DNA of 64,000 nt from Sphingomonas sp. ATCC 31555 (GCF_000282895.1 NZ_ALBQ01000059.1:1-64000), one strand, 5' to 3'. Counted from the first letter of the stretch, positions 43,467-52,163 are shown. Numbers and translations are program-made. Notes: a model not told the origin generated them from the sequence alone.

Positions 43467-44492
43467 TCAGTTCTTTCCCCCCACCGGCACCAGGCTGCTG
43501 TCATTGCCGCGGACCACGCGGACCACGCGGACCGCCGCCGCGCTGCCGGCAGCGGGCGCCGGCGCGGCGGTGGCGGACAGCGACGGTGCGGCTTCCGATC
43601 GGCCCGGTACGGTGCTGCGCTGGAAGCGGGAGACGTCGGCGCCCGTTACGAAGGTTTCGCCGCCTTCCTGCGGCCGCGCGGTGCGGCGAGCGAGCATCGC
43701 CTTTTCCTGGCGAGGATCGTCGGGCACCTCGATCGCGCCGCTGGCGATTGCTTCCTCCAGATCGTCCGGCGCGTCGGCGATCGAGCGGAGCGAGAGCGAC
43801 AGCGCGCCGACCGTCTGCGCGACGGCGATCTTCTCGGCGATCCGCGGGGTTGCCTCCAGCGTGACCGTCGAATAGCCGTTGACGACGGTGTTGCCGCGCC
43901 CATCGGTCTGCTTGTCGGTGCGCTGATCGGTGGCCAGCACGCGCAGATTGCGCAGTACGGTTTCCGAGGCGCGCAGCGGCGGGCCGTCGCCGCCGCCGTC
44001 GACGGTCTGGGTGAGGATCAGGTCCACACGGTCGCCTGGGAAAACGAAGCCGGCCACCGCGCTCTGCGCCGACACCGGCACCGTTATGGCGCGCATCCCC
44101 GGTCCCAGCGCGGCGGCAAGGAAGCCGCGGTCTCCGGGTTGGACCAGCGCGCCCTGCGGCACCGGCTGGCCGGCGGGAATGGCGAAGCGTACCACGGTGC
44201 CTTGCAGCCGCGAGACATCGGTCTGCCCGCGCAGCAGATAGGCGCCGGCTACCAGTTCCTTTGGCCAGGGACGGAATTCGACGGTGCTGGCATCCAGGAT
44301 CGTGCCGACCGGCAACGCCCGGCGTGCGACAAGCACTTCGGTGGTGTTGGCCGGTGGCGCAGGCGGGCCGAGCACCGGCACGGCGACCGCGGTTGGCGCA
44401 GGCGTGCCCACCACGAGGCTGCGCGCCAGAAACGCCGTGACCGCCGCGACGACAAGCGCGCCGACGATCAGCAATAGCCTCCGTGGATCCAT
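43467..44492 (-). CDS. cpaB: Tad pilus assembly protein CpaB/RcpC
   Basis: A 341-residue protein with one N-terminal membrane helix (LLLIVGALVVAAVTAFLA), then a SAF domain (VLVARRALPVGTILDASTVEFRPWP, about residues 52-115), then the RcpC/CpaB beta domain with GMRAITVPVSAQSAVAGFVFPGDRVDLILTQ. The C-terminus holds the VRVVRVVRG stretch, encoded by a 9-base DNA repeat. In other bacteria it stabilises the secretin. It starts 57 bases after the cpaA stop. Confidence 0.94.
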   Translation of the reverse strand: MDPRRLLLIVGALVVAAVTAFLARSLVVGTPAPTAVAVPVLGPPAPPANTTEVLVARRALPVGTILDASTVEFRPWPKELVAGAYLLRGQTDVSRLQGTVVRFAIPAGQPVPQGALVQPGDRGFLAAALGPGMRAITVPVSAQSAVAGFVFPGDRVDLILTQTVDGGGDGPPLRASETVLRNLRVLATDQRTDKQTDGRGNTVVNGYSTVTLEATPRIAEKIAVAQTVGALSLSLRSIADAPDDLEEAIASGAIEVPDDPRQEKAMLARRTARPQEGGETFVTGADVSRFQRSTVPGRSEAAPSLSATAAPAPAAGSAAAVRVVRVVRGNDSSLVPVGGKN

Positions 44493-44549
44493 CTTGAAAT
44501 CACACCTTTTCGTGTCGTTGGCCGCGCCCGGTTTCGGCGGCGTTAAGTA

Positions 44550-45023
44550 TCATCCAAAGCGGTTAAGAATCGGTTCGTGCAGCGCGATCAGCGTCGCCGC
44601 GATGATCGCCACGCCGTAGGGAATCTCGATCGAGCGGACGTCGTGCCGGCGCAGCCGCGCATAAGCGAGCATCGCCAGGGTCAGCGCACCGCCCAGCAGC
44701 GCCATGCCCACCAGCATCCGCAGCAGCGGCAGCAGCGGCAACCACAGCGCGACCGCACCGATCAGCTTCACGTCCCCCCCACCCATCTGGCCGAGCGCGA
44801 AGGCGCCGGCGAACAGCGCGAAGACGAGCGCGGCAGATCCGATCTGGAGGGCAATATCCGGCCAGGCCGCCAGCCCCTGCGCCCACCACCATGCCGGTGC
44901 GAGCAGCGCGATCGCCGCGTTCCTGCGATTGCCGATCTCACGCGTGCGCACGTCCTGCACGCCGGCTGCGAGCAGCAGCAGCACCAGCGCGCCGAGCAGA
45001 ACCGCTGAGAAGATCGCCCCCAT
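44550..45023 (-). CDS. cpaA: Prepilin peptidase CpaA/TadV
   Basis: A 157-residue type IV prepilin peptidase of the short form without the methyltransferase domain. It has about five helices. The two catalytic aspartates are Asp24 (GVQDVRTREIGN) and Asp84 (GQMGGGDVKLIG), as in the family. It would process the Flp pilin, but no pilin gene is adjacent in this window. It is the first gene of the leftward cluster and is divergent from the alpha/beta hydrolase gene, 49 bases away. Confidence 0.93.
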   Translation of the reverse strand: MGAIFSAVLLGALVLLLLAAGVQDVRTREIGNRRNAAIALLAPAWWWAQGLAAWPDIALQIGSAALVFALFAGAFALGQMGGGDVKLIGAVALWLPLLPLLRMLVGMALLGGALTLAMLAYARLRRHDVRSIEIPYGVAIIAATLIALHEPILNRFG

Positions 45024-45072
45024 GGGGCCAAGTGGCTAGACGGGCGGGCTTACGAAACCGTAACCACGAACC

Positions 45073-46014
45073 ATGGCAGATTTACCGAAGCTGCGCCGCG
45101 CCATTCCTCCGCAGGCCCTGGTCGATTCGTGGATCGCGCGCGACGGCTGGGCGCTGCGGCGCTTCCGCTGGCCGGCGGAATCCGCGCCGGCGCGGGGCAG
45201 CATGCTGTTTCAGACCGGCCGCGGGGACGTTTTCGAGAAATATCTGGAAAGCTTCGGCCATTGGCATGACGAAGGATGGAACATCGCCGCTTTCGATTGG
45301 CGCGGGCAGGGCGGTTCCGGCCGACTGACGACCAAGGCCAATTGCGGCGACATCGACGATTTCGCGACCTATATCGCCGATCTCGCTGCTTTCTATCGGG
45401 AATGGGCGGCGTCCACGCCGGGCCCGCATGTCGTGATGGGCCATTCGATGGGTGGACATCTTGTGCTGCGCGCGCTGGCGGAACATGCCATCGCGCCCGA
45501 CGCTGCCGTGCTGATCGCACCGATGCTGGGCGTGCGCAGTCCGCTCGGTCGGCTCGCGGCACCGGCGGCGCGGCTGCTCGCGCGGCTGGGGGATGCCGGG
45601 CGGCCGGCATGGAAGGGCAATGAGAAGCCCTACACCACCGAAACCCGTTCGCGCCTGTTGACGCACGATCCCGACCGCTATGCCGACGAAATCTGGTGGC
45701 AGACGGAGGCACCCGCGCTGCTGACCGGGCCGCCGAGCTGGCGCTGGCTGCTCGCAGCCTTCGACTCGATGGCTGCGCTGGAAGCGGGCCCGATCGAACA
45801 CGTGGCGGTGCCGCTGCTGCTGCTCGTCGCCGAAGCCGATGGGCTGGTGGACGCACGGGCGGCGCTGCGGATCGCGCCCCGCCTTCCCGACGGACAACTG
45901 GTGCGCTTCGGGCCGGAGAGCGCGCATGAGATTTTGCGCGAAGCCGATCCGGTGCGGGAGCGTGCGCTCGCGGCCATCGATGCGTTTCTCGCGGCACGGG
46001 CGGCGCGCCGATGA
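45073..46014 (+). CDS. Alpha/beta hydrolase (lysophospholipase-like)
   Basis: A 313-residue serine hydrolase. The nucleophile elbow GHSMGG carries Ser at about residue 125; candidates for the other triad members are the Asp in EADGLVD and His in ESAHEIL near the end. It resembles PldB/monoacylglycerol-lipase-type enzymes (FDWRGQGGSGRL). No signal peptide is seen, so it is cytoplasmic. Its stop overlaps the start of the FAD oxidoreductase gene by four bases (ATGA), suggesting a shared pathway or merely a shared transcript. Confidence 0.9.
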   Translation: MADLPKLRRAIPPQALVDSWIARDGWALRRFRWPAESAPARGSMLFQTGRGDVFEKYLESFGHWHDEGWNIAAFDWRGQGGSGRLTTKANCGDIDDFATYIADLAAFYREWAASTPGPHVVMGHSMGGHLVLRALAEHAIAPDAAVLIAPMLGVRSPLGRLAAPAARLLARLGDAGRPAWKGNEKPYTTETRSRLLTHDPDRYADEIWWQTEAPALLTGPPSWRWLLAAFDSMAALEAGPIEHVAVPLLLLVAEADGLVDARAALRIAPRLPDGQLVRFGPESAHEILREADPVRERALAAIDAFLAARAARR

Positions 46015-47099
46015 GCCGGTTCGACATTGCCATCATCGGTGCAGGGATCGCGGGCGCGAGCCTTGCCGCCGCACTGGCGCCGCAAATGCGCGTGCTGCTC
46101 TTGGAGGCAGAGGATCGTCCCGGCTATCACGCCACCGGGCGCTCGGCCGCGTTCTGGTCCGAAACTTATGGCGGGCCGGACGTGCAGCCACTGACTACTG
46201 CTTCCGGGCCGATGCTGCGCGCGGGCGGTTTCCTCGATCCGCTGGGCGAGGTGCACATCGCGCGCCGCGGCGACGAAGCGGCGGTGGACACGTTCCTCGC
46301 GACGTTCGCCGACAGCGGCGTGACGCTGGAGCCGGTGGACCCGCGCGGGCGCATTCCGGGCCTGCGCGACGAATGGGCGCTGGGGGTGCACGAACCCGGC
46401 TGCGCCTATATCGACGTCGCCGCGCTGCATCAGCATTTCCTTGGCGAGGCCCGCCGCGCGGGAGCGGTGCTGCACCTGTCCGCCGGGGTGACCGGCCTGA
46501 CGCGCGCGGCGGGCGCATGGACGATCGACACGCAGGCCGGGCGCTTTACCGCCGATCTGCTCGCCAACGCGGCGGGCGCCTGGGCCGATGCGGTGGCGGC
46601 GCTGGCCGGGGCGGCGCGGATCGGCATCCGCGCCTATCGCCGGACGATGGTGCAACTGCGCACCGATCCCGCGCCGCCGGCGGGCTGCCCGCTGGTGAGC
46701 GACCTGGGCGGCAGCTTCTACTTCAAGCCCGAGGCCGGCGGGCGTTTGTGGCTGACGCCGCATGACGAGATCGACAGCCCGCCCTGCGACGCCGCACCCG
46801 AGGAGATCGACATCGCCATTGCGATTGATCGTTTCGAACGGGCGGTGGACTGGCGCGTCGCGGCGCTCGAGCATCGATGGGCCGGGCTGCGCAGCTTCGC
46901 GCCCGATCGCCGCCCCGTCTATGGCCCCGACCCGGCGGTTCCCGGCTTCTTCTGGTGCGCCGGGCAGGGGGGCTTCGGCATCCAGACGGCGCCGGCGGCT
47001 GCCGGGCTTGCGGCCGCCGCGATCCTGGGTACCGCAGCGGAGTTCGACATCGATCCAGCGCGCTATCTTCCTGCCCGATTCCTGGACGCCAAGGCTTGA
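46011..47099 (+). CDS. FAD-dependent oxidoreductase (DAO family)
   Basis: A 362-residue flavoprotein of the D-amino-acid oxidase group. The N-terminus has the dinucleotide motif IIGAGIAGASLAAALA and the second element GYHATGRSAAFWSETYGGP; the C-terminal FAD contact is FFWCAGQGGFGIQTAPAAAG. This layout is closest to bacterial D-amino-acid or D-arginine dehydrogenases and related sarcosine-type enzymes. It is translationally coupled to the hydrolase before it and is followed by a FadR-type regulator whose candidate operator overlaps its stop codon. The substrate is not known. Confidence 0.87.
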   Translation: MSRFDIAIIGAGIAGASLAAALAPQMRVLLLEAEDRPGYHATGRSAAFWSETYGGPDVQPLTTASGPMLRAGGFLDPLGEVHIARRGDEAAVDTFLATFADSGVTLEPVDPRGRIPGLRDEWALGVHEPGCAYIDVAALHQHFLGEARRAGAVLHLSAGVTGLTRAAGAWTIDTQAGRFTADLLANAAGAWADAVAALAGAARIGIRAYRRTMVQLRTDPAPPAGCPLVSDLGGSFYFKPEAGGRLWLTPHDEIDSPPCDAAPEEIDIAIAIDRFERAVDWRVAALEHRWAGLRSFAPDRRPVYGPDPAVPGFFWCAGQGGFGIQTAPAAAGLAAAAILGTAAEFDIDPARYLPARFLDAKA

Positions 47100-47113
47100 T
47101 TGGTCTGGCCAAA
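47098..47113. promoter_or_regulatory. Candidate FadR/GntR operator
   Basis: The sequence GATTGGTCTGGCCAAA covers a near-palindrome ATTGGT-ctg-GCCAAA that matches the FadR-subfamily pattern TTGGT-N3-ACCAA at all but one core position. It overlaps the stop codon of the oxidoreductase and lies 43 bases upstream of the regulator's start, where autoregulation would be expected. Confidence 0.5.
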
Positions 47114-47155
47114 CTGCCTTGCGAAATGCCCGCTCTTGCCTATGAATGTTTCCCG

Positions 47156-47926
47156 ATGAAGCTCAATCGCAGCAAACTTTACCAGCGCGTTGCCGCGTCC
47201 ATTGCCGACGGCATCGAATCCGGCCGATGGGCGACGGGAACCCGTCTGCCCGGCGAACGCGATCTGGCCGAGGAATATAAGGTCAGCCGCCCCACCATCC
47301 GCGAAGCCATGATCGCGCTCGAGATGAAGGGGTGGATCGAGGCGCGCCACGGCTCCGGCCTGTACGTTACGCACCGCGACAGCCAGGGCGGCCTGCGCGA
47401 GGACGCGCTGAACCTGGATATCGGCGCGTTCGACCTGACCGAGGCGCGCATCCTGTTCGAAGGCGAGGCGGCGGCGCTTGCCGCAGTATCGGCAACGCCC
47501 GACCAATTGGCCGAACTGGATGGAATTGCGCGGGAAATGTCAGACCCGGCGGTAGCCAACGCCGCGCTGTTCGACGCCGATCACCGCTTCCACATCGCCA
47601 TCGCCAATGCCACCGGCAATGCCGCGATCCGCAGCGTGGTGGAGTATCTGTGGGATCTGCGCACGCGCTCGCCGCTGTGCGCCAATATGTTCGATCGCGC
47701 GCGCCGCAACGGCGTGAACCCGCGGTTCGACGAGCATCGCCCGATCCTGGACGCGCTGCACGCGCGCGATCCGCACGGCGCGCGTTCGGCGATGCGCCGC
47801 CATCTGCGCGGGGTGGTCGACGATTTGCTGGAGGCGACCGAGCTGGAACTGCTCGAACGCGCCCGCCACGAACTGGACGCGCGGCGCGACACGCTCGCGC
47901 GCCGGCTGAAAATCGGCCCGGATTGA
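47156..47926 (+). CDS. FadR-family (GntR) transcription regulator
   Basis: A 256-residue regulator with an N-terminal winged helix (KLYQRVAASIADGIESGRWATGTRLPGERDLAEEYKVSRPTIREAMIALEMKGW, residues about 5-60) and an FCD ligand-binding domain (EARILFEGEAAALAAV; DADHRFHIAIANATGN; RPILDALHARDPHGARSAMRRHL). The FCD metal/ligand residues Asp, His and His are in these motifs. The ATG at 47156 is preferred; an in-frame ATG at 47126 is possible. Position suggests control of the preceding hydrolase-oxidoreductase genes by a carboxylic acid effector. Confidence 0.93.
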   Translation: MKLNRSKLYQRVAASIADGIESGRWATGTRLPGERDLAEEYKVSRPTIREAMIALEMKGWIEARHGSGLYVTHRDSQGGLREDALNLDIGAFDLTEARILFEGEAAALAAVSATPDQLAELDGIAREMSDPAVANAALFDADHRFHIAIANATGNAAIRSVVEYLWDLRTRSPLCANMFDRARRNGVNPRFDEHRPILDALHARDPHGARSAMRRHLRGVVDDLLEATELELLERARHELDARRDTLARRLKIGPD

Positions 47927-48037
47927 GTTCTGCCGCTACGGCAAGCGCGGCTCGGCGGCGCCGGGGGATTTCTGGCGTGATTCGGTGTGCCGAGGGATGC
48001 GCCGGGCGCGCTTTTGCCCTATGATGGTAAGGTGACC

Positions 48038-48439
48038 ATGTTTGCCATCCCCTTCGAATTCCGCGTCGACGTTGCGCAGGACGACATCGACTTCATGGGG
48101 CATGTCAACAATGCCTCTTATCTCAAATGGGTGCAGGAAGCCGTGGTCAGCCACTGGCAGGCGCTCGCCCCGGTCGAGGCCGTGGCCGAGCATCTGTGGG
48201 TCGCGCTGAAGCACGAGATCACCTATCGCCGCCCCGCCTTCATGGATGACGACGTGGTCGCCACCGTGCTGCTGGAAAAGGTGCAGGGCGCGCGGGCCTT
48301 TTACGAAACCGTGATCCGGCGGGGCACGGAGGTGCTGGCGGAAGTGAAGTCCAGCTGGTGCTGCCTGGACGCCGAGACTCGCCGTCCGGCGCGCCTGGCC
48401 AAGGACGTGATCGACCGGTTCTTCGTGAAGAGCGAGTAA
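48038..48439 (+). CDS. Acyl-CoA thioesterase (4HBT hot-dog fold)
   Basis: A 133-residue hot-dog protein of the 4-hydroxybenzoyl-CoA thioesterase group. The signature DIDFMGHVNNASYLKWVQEA, with the Asp and the HVNN catalytic region, is at about residues 14-33. It is close to YbgC/FadM-type thioesterases, which hydrolyse short or medium acyl-CoAs. The ATG at 48038 follows taagg by 6 bases; a GTG at 48032 is the alternative. The gene starts 112 bases after the regulator and may be independent. Confidence 0.87.
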   Translation: MFAIPFEFRVDVAQDDIDFMGHVNNASYLKWVQEAVVSHWQALAPVEAVAEHLWVALKHEITYRRPAFMDDDVVATVLLEKVQGARAFYETVIRRGTEVLAEVKSSWCCLDAETRRPARLAKDVIDRFFVKSE

Positions 48440-48460
48440 GCGGGCCGGTAAGAATCGCGG

Positions 48461-48820
48461 CTATGCCTTCTGCCAGACGGGAAAGAACGCGTTTTCCGTC
48501 GATCCCATCGCCTGACCCATCTGCGCGAAATCGAAGCCGGGCAGGGCGGTGAGGTAATCCAGCGCCGCGTTTTCGCCCGTCGCGCCTTGCGGATAGGCAC
48601 AGGCGACGCGATCGTCCGGGCCAAGCAGAAGCCACCAGAGGTCGGTTCCCCACGGACCGGAGTCGTTGGTTTCGATGGCGACGCCCGTAAGGTCGCGCTT
48701 CGCCAGCCGCTTCACCGTCCCGGCATCGTCGGTGATCTGGAGGTGGTGGGCATCGACCTCGACAGTCCAGCGCGCTTCCGGTTGCGGGCGCCGCGCTCGC
48801 CTCCTGAGCCAGCCGAACAT
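48461..48820 (-). CDS. Conserved unknown small protein
   Basis: A 119-residue soluble protein. It begins MFGWLRRRARRPQPEARWTVEVDAHHLQITDDAGTVKRLAKRDLTGVAIETNDSGPWGTDLWWLLLG and ends with FDFAQMGQAMGSTENAFFPVW. This pattern fits a family of small proteins often found near rnhA in sphingomonads; no function is known. It is the last gene of the ispH-thrB-rnhA operon, starting 13 bases after rnhA. The start at 48820 is preferred over a longer frame that overlaps rnhA. Confidence 0.8.
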   Translation of the reverse strand: MFGWLRRRARRPQPEARWTVEVDAHHLQITDDAGTVKRLAKRDLTGVAIETNDSGPWGTDLWWLLLGPDDRVACAYPQGATGENAALDYLTALPGFDFAQMGQAMGSTENAFFPVWQKA

Positions 48821-48833
48821 GCGCCGCCGCCCG

Positions 48834-49274
48834 CTATTGCGCCAATGCGGCGTCGCTGGCGAGCTTGTCGGCGCGCTCGTTGTCGGGGTGGCCGGCATGG
48901 CCCTTCACCCATTTCCACTCGACTCGGTGCGGCTTGGCGGCGGCGAGCAGGTCCTGCCAGAGATCGGCGTTCTTCACCGGCTTCTTGTCGGCGGTGCGCC
49001 AGCCATTCTTCATCCAGCCATGGATCCACTTGGTCAGGCCGTCCATCACATAGCGGCTGTCGGTGGACAGCGTCACGCGGCATGGGCGCTTGAGCGCCTT
49101 CAGGCCCTCGATCGCCGCCATCAGTTCCATGCGGTTGTTGGTGGTGTGCGCCTCGCCGCCGGACATCTCCCGTTCGACGCTGCCCATGCGCAGCACGACG
49201 CCCCAACCGCCGCGGCCGGGATTGCCCTTGCACGCGCCGTCGGTCGCGATCTCGACATGCTGAAGTTCGGTCAT
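48834..49274 (-). CDS. rnhA: Ribonuclease HI
   Basis: A 146-residue endonuclease that cuts the RNA strand of RNA-DNA hybrids. The catalytic residues are in IATDGACKGNPGRGGWG (Asp12), NNRMELMAAIEGL (Glu), LSTDSRYV (Asp) and NERADKLA (Asp), and the handle region WKWVKGHAGHPDNERAD is intact. Length is standard. Its start overlaps the thrB stop by four bases, so it is translated with thrB. Confidence 0.97.
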   Translation of the reverse strand: MTELQHVEIATDGACKGNPGRGGWGVVLRMGSVEREMSGGEAHTTNNRMELMAAIEGLKALKRPCRVTLSTDSRYVMDGLTKWIHGWMKNGWRTADKKPVKNADLWQDLLAAAKPHRVEWKWVKGHAGHPDNERADKLASDAALAQ

Positions 49275-50227
49275 GCCAGCGCCGACAGGGCTGCCTCATA
49301 GGCACGCGACCGCCGCCAGAAGGCGAGCGGATCCTTGCGCGTCACCAGCGCGTCGGCGGGCGTGTTGAGCCAATCCCACGCGCGCGACAGGGTGAAGCGG
49401 ATGCAGGCGCCGGTCGCCAGCAGCGGCAGGATCGCGCGCTCCTTCTCGCTCAGCTTGTAGCTCGTCTCATAGCCCTGGAGCAGCGCCTCGGAGACATAGG
49501 GATCGAACTTCTGGCCGGTGGAATCGAACGCCCAGGCGGTGTGCATCACCGCGAGGTCGTAGAGCCGCAGGTCGGTGCAGGCGAAATAGAAGTCGATCAG
49601 CCCGGTCACCCGGTTGCCGAGCATCAAGACATTGTCCGGGAACAGGTCGGCATGGATCGCGCAGCTGTCGAAGCCGGTGCGGGGCCAAAGGGCGGTGACA
49701 CGGTCCAGCGCCTGACCGAGTTCGTCGTAGAGGCCCGGCGCGATGTCGTTGAGGCTGGTGCCGCAGCGTTCGAACAGCGGGCGCCAGGTGTCGACACCCA
49801 TGGAATTGGGGCGGTCCTGCGGGAAGTCGGCGACGGCCCTGTGCATCCGGCCCATCGCCTCGGCGGCGGCACGCGCTTGGGCCGCCGTGGGATGCGAGAC
49901 CGAGACGCCCGACAGGAACTGGATCAGGCAGGCCGGGCGGCCCTCCAGTGCATGGATCAGCGTGCCGTCGCGATCGGGCACCGCCGGGGGCACCGGCAGC
50001 CCGCGATCGGCGCAGTGATCGAGGAGCGCCATGAAATAGGGCAGGTCGCCCTGGTCGACACGCTTTTCGTAGAGCGTCAGAATGAAACGGCTTTTGCTCG
50101 TGTCGACCAGATAGTTGCTGTTCTCCACCCCCTCGGCGATGCCCTTGGCGGAGACCAGCTCGCCGACGTCGAAGCGCTCGAGAAACGCGGAGAGCGCCTC
50201 GGCCGAAACCTGCGTGTAGACGGCCAT
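49271..50227 (-). CDS. thrB: Homoserine kinase (APH-fold, ThrB type II)
   Basis: A 318-residue kinase of the choline/aminoglycoside-phosphotransferase fold that makes O-phosphohomoserine for threonine synthesis. It begins MAVYTQVSAEALSAFLERFDVGEL, has GVENSNYLVDTSKSRFILTLYE, the catalytic loop HADLFPDNVLML and the metal Asp in GLIDFYFACTD. This form replaces the GHMP-type ThrB in most alphaproteobacteria. Its start overlaps the ispH stop by one base (TAATG), and rnhA follows. thrA and thrC are elsewhere. Confidence 0.95.
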   Translation of the reverse strand: MAVYTQVSAEALSAFLERFDVGELVSAKGIAEGVENSNYLVDTSKSRFILTLYEKRVDQGDLPYFMALLDHCADRGLPVPPAVPDRDGTLIHALEGRPACLIQFLSGVSVSHPTAAQARAAAEAMGRMHRAVADFPQDRPNSMGVDTWRPLFERCGTSLNDIAPGLYDELGQALDRVTALWPRTGFDSCAIHADLFPDNVLMLGNRVTGLIDFYFACTDLRLYDLAVMHTAWAFDSTGQKFDPYVSEALLQGYETSYKLSEKERAILPLLATGACIRFTLSRAWDWLNTPADALVTRKDPLAFWRRSRAYEAALSALA

Positions 50228-51180
50228 TACGCTGCCTCTAAGCCGCGGGGCAGCTTGAACACGACGCTTTCTTCCACCGTCTCGACTTCCCGCTCGCTGA
50301 TCGCGAACTGCGTTCCGAGCTGCTCGACGACTTCGCGTACCAATATTTCCGGGGCCGAGGCGCCGGCGCTGATGCCGACCTTGGTGACGCCGTCGAACCA
50401 GGCGAAGTCGATCTCGGCGGCGCGCTGGATCAGCACCGCGCGGGCGCCGCCGCGCTTGGCGACTTCGACGAGGCGCAGCGAGTTGGACGAATTGGGGGCG
50501 CCGATCACCAGCACCAGCTCAACCTGCTCCGCGATCGCCTTTACCGCGCCCTGGCGGTTCGAGGTGGCGTAGCAGATGTCGTCCGCGCCCGGCGCCAGCA
50601 TCGTCGGGAAGCGGCGCTTGAGGATGCCGAGTACCGCGGCGGTATCGTCCACCGACAGTGTCGTCTGGGTGAGGAAGGCGAGGTTATCGGGATCGGGCAC
50701 CGCGACCGATTCCGCATCCGCCTCGGTCTCCACCAGCGTCATTGCGCCTTCGGGCACCTGGCCGAAGGTACCGATCACCTCCGGATGGCCTTCGTGACCG
50801 ACGAACAGGATGTGGCGGCCAGCGGCGACATGGCGCTCGGCCTGACGGTGAACCTTGGAGACCAGCGGACAAGTGGCGTCGAGATAGGAAAGGCCGCGTT
50901 GTTCGGCCTTGTGTGGCACCGCCTTGGGCACGCCGTGCGCGGAAAACACCACCGGAACGCCATCCGGCACATGATCCAGCGTTTCGACGAACACGGCGCC
51001 CTTTCCGCGCAGGCTTTCCACGACATATTTGTTGTGGACGATTTCGTGGCGGACATAGACCGGCGCGCCATATTTCTCGATCGCGAGCTCGACGATGCGG
51101 ATCGCGCGGTCGACGCCGGCGCAAAAGCCGCGGGGCGCTGCGATCAGCAGCTCCAGGGGACGCTTTTCGGTGTGTGCCAT
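50227..51180 (-). CDS. ispH: 4-hydroxy-3-methylbut-2-enyl diphosphate reductase
   Basis: A 317-residue iron-sulfur enzyme that performs the last step of the MEP isoprenoid pathway. The three cluster cysteines are in PRGFCAGVDRAI, DATCPLVSKVH and DICYATSNRQGAV, and the proton-relay region EGHPEVIGTFGQ is present. The N-terminus MAHTEKRPLELLIAAPRGFC supports the start at 51180. It leads the ispH-thrB-rnhA operon, a gene order seen in other sphingomonads, and would supply carotenoid and quinone precursors. Confidence 0.96.
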   Translation of the reverse strand: MAHTEKRPLELLIAAPRGFCAGVDRAIRIVELAIEKYGAPVYVRHEIVHNKYVVESLRGKGAVFVETLDHVPDGVPVVFSAHGVPKAVPHKAEQRGLSYLDATCPLVSKVHRQAERHVAAGRHILFVGHEGHPEVIGTFGQVPEGAMTLVETEADAESVAVPDPDNLAFLTQTTLSVDDTAAVLGILKRRFPTMLAPGADDICYATSNRQGAVKAIAEQVELVLVIGAPNSSNSLRLVEVAKRGGARAVLIQRAAEIDFAWFDGVTKVGISAGASAPEILVREVVEQLGTQFAISEREVETVEESVVFKLPRGLEAA

Positions 51181-51299
51181 CGGATGGAGCCTCTACGCGA
51201 TTGCTTGCGCGGGCGGAAGGCGGTTCCTATGGTGCGCGCCGTTCCGGCCCCCGGCTTATGAGATGGGGGGCGGCTGTTCGGTTCGAAAGGTTGCCTCCC

Positions 51300-51938
51300 T
51301 TGTCTGTGCCTAAGTTCACCGTTCCCGCCCTGATCCTGCTTGCTGCCGGTGGCTGCTCCCGCACCGGCGAAATCACCGAGGGCGGCATCAGCGCGGTGCG
51401 CACCGCCTGCCCGACGGTAGCGATTCCGGCCGGCACCGGCGACGTGACGCTGTTCGATCCGGCCGAGAGCCGCGAGGCGCAGGCGATCGACGTGGTGGCG
51501 ACGATCACCAACGTAAAGGCGGCGTGCAACGATGCCGGTGCGCAGGTGGTGACGGACATCAGCTTCGACGTGCTGGCGCGCCGCCGCGATGCGGGCCCGG
51601 CGCGGGACGTGACTGTGCCCTATTTCCTTACGATCGTGCGCGGGGGGACATCCGTGACCGCCAAGCGCGTGAGCAATATCACCCTGCACTTCGATGCCGG
51701 CCAGATCCGCGCCAGCGCCGTCGGCACCGCCACCAGCAGCGTATCGCATGCCGCGGCGACCCTGCCCGACGAGGTCCGCCGCCGGCTGACCGAGAAGCGC
51801 AAGGCGGGCGAGCAGTCCGCAGCGACCGATCCGCTGTCCGATCCCTCGGTGCGCACGGCGGTGCTGTCGGCTACGTTCGAGGCGCTGGTCGGCTTCCAAT
51901 TGACCGAGGCCCAGCTGAAGTACAACGCGACGCGATAA
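51300..51938 (+). CDS. Unknown lipoprotein
   Basis: A protein of about 212 residues. With a TTG start at 51300 (aaagg 9 bases upstream) the signal is 19 residues and ends in the lipobox LAAGGC; an ATG at 51258 would add 14 residues but lacks a ribosome site. The mature part (ITEGGISAVRTACPTVAIPAGTGDVTLFDPAESREAQAIDVVATITNVKAAC) looks beta-rich with a conserved Cys pair, and the end is helical (SATFEALVGFQLTEAQLKY). It is a conserved type of alphaproteobacterial hypothetical lipoprotein of unknown role. It is divergent from ispH. Confidence 0.75.
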   Translation: MSVPKFTVPALILLAAGGCSRTGEITEGGISAVRTACPTVAIPAGTGDVTLFDPAESREAQAIDVVATITNVKAACNDAGAQVVTDISFDVLARRRDAGPARDVTVPYFLTIVRGGTSVTAKRVSNITLHFDAGQIRASAVGTATSSVSHAAATLPDEVRRRLTEKRKAGEQSAATDPLSDPSVRTAVLSATFEALVGFQLTEAQLKYNATR

Positions 51939-51949
51939 TCCACGCTTAA

Positions 51950-52079
51950 GATCCTCCCCTGCGCGGCGAGGGGAGCCATACGCAGCATGGCGGAGGGGCT
52001 GTCCATGAGCGAGTCCGGTGCGGCGCCCCCCGCTCCGCCACGCGCGTGGCGCCGCGCGGCCCCCCGTGCCGGGAGGATC
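51950..52079. repeat. Nested inverted repeat element, copy 3
   Basis: An imperfect palindrome of about 130 bases with ends GATCCTCCCC and GGGAGGATC. The left arm holds a hairpin with arms GCCAT and ATGGC, and the right arm holds GCCACGCGCGTGGC. Its architecture matches the copies at 3966 and 5026 although the inner hairpins differ in sequence. It sits between the lipoprotein gene and the glycine riboswitch. Confidence 0.8.
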
Positions 52080-52163
52080 TAAATTCCCCTCAATCCCGAT
52101 TGACTCCGACAAGCCCTCCGGCCAAGGCGGGCGTGTCGATGCCGGGCAACCGGCATGGGCATG

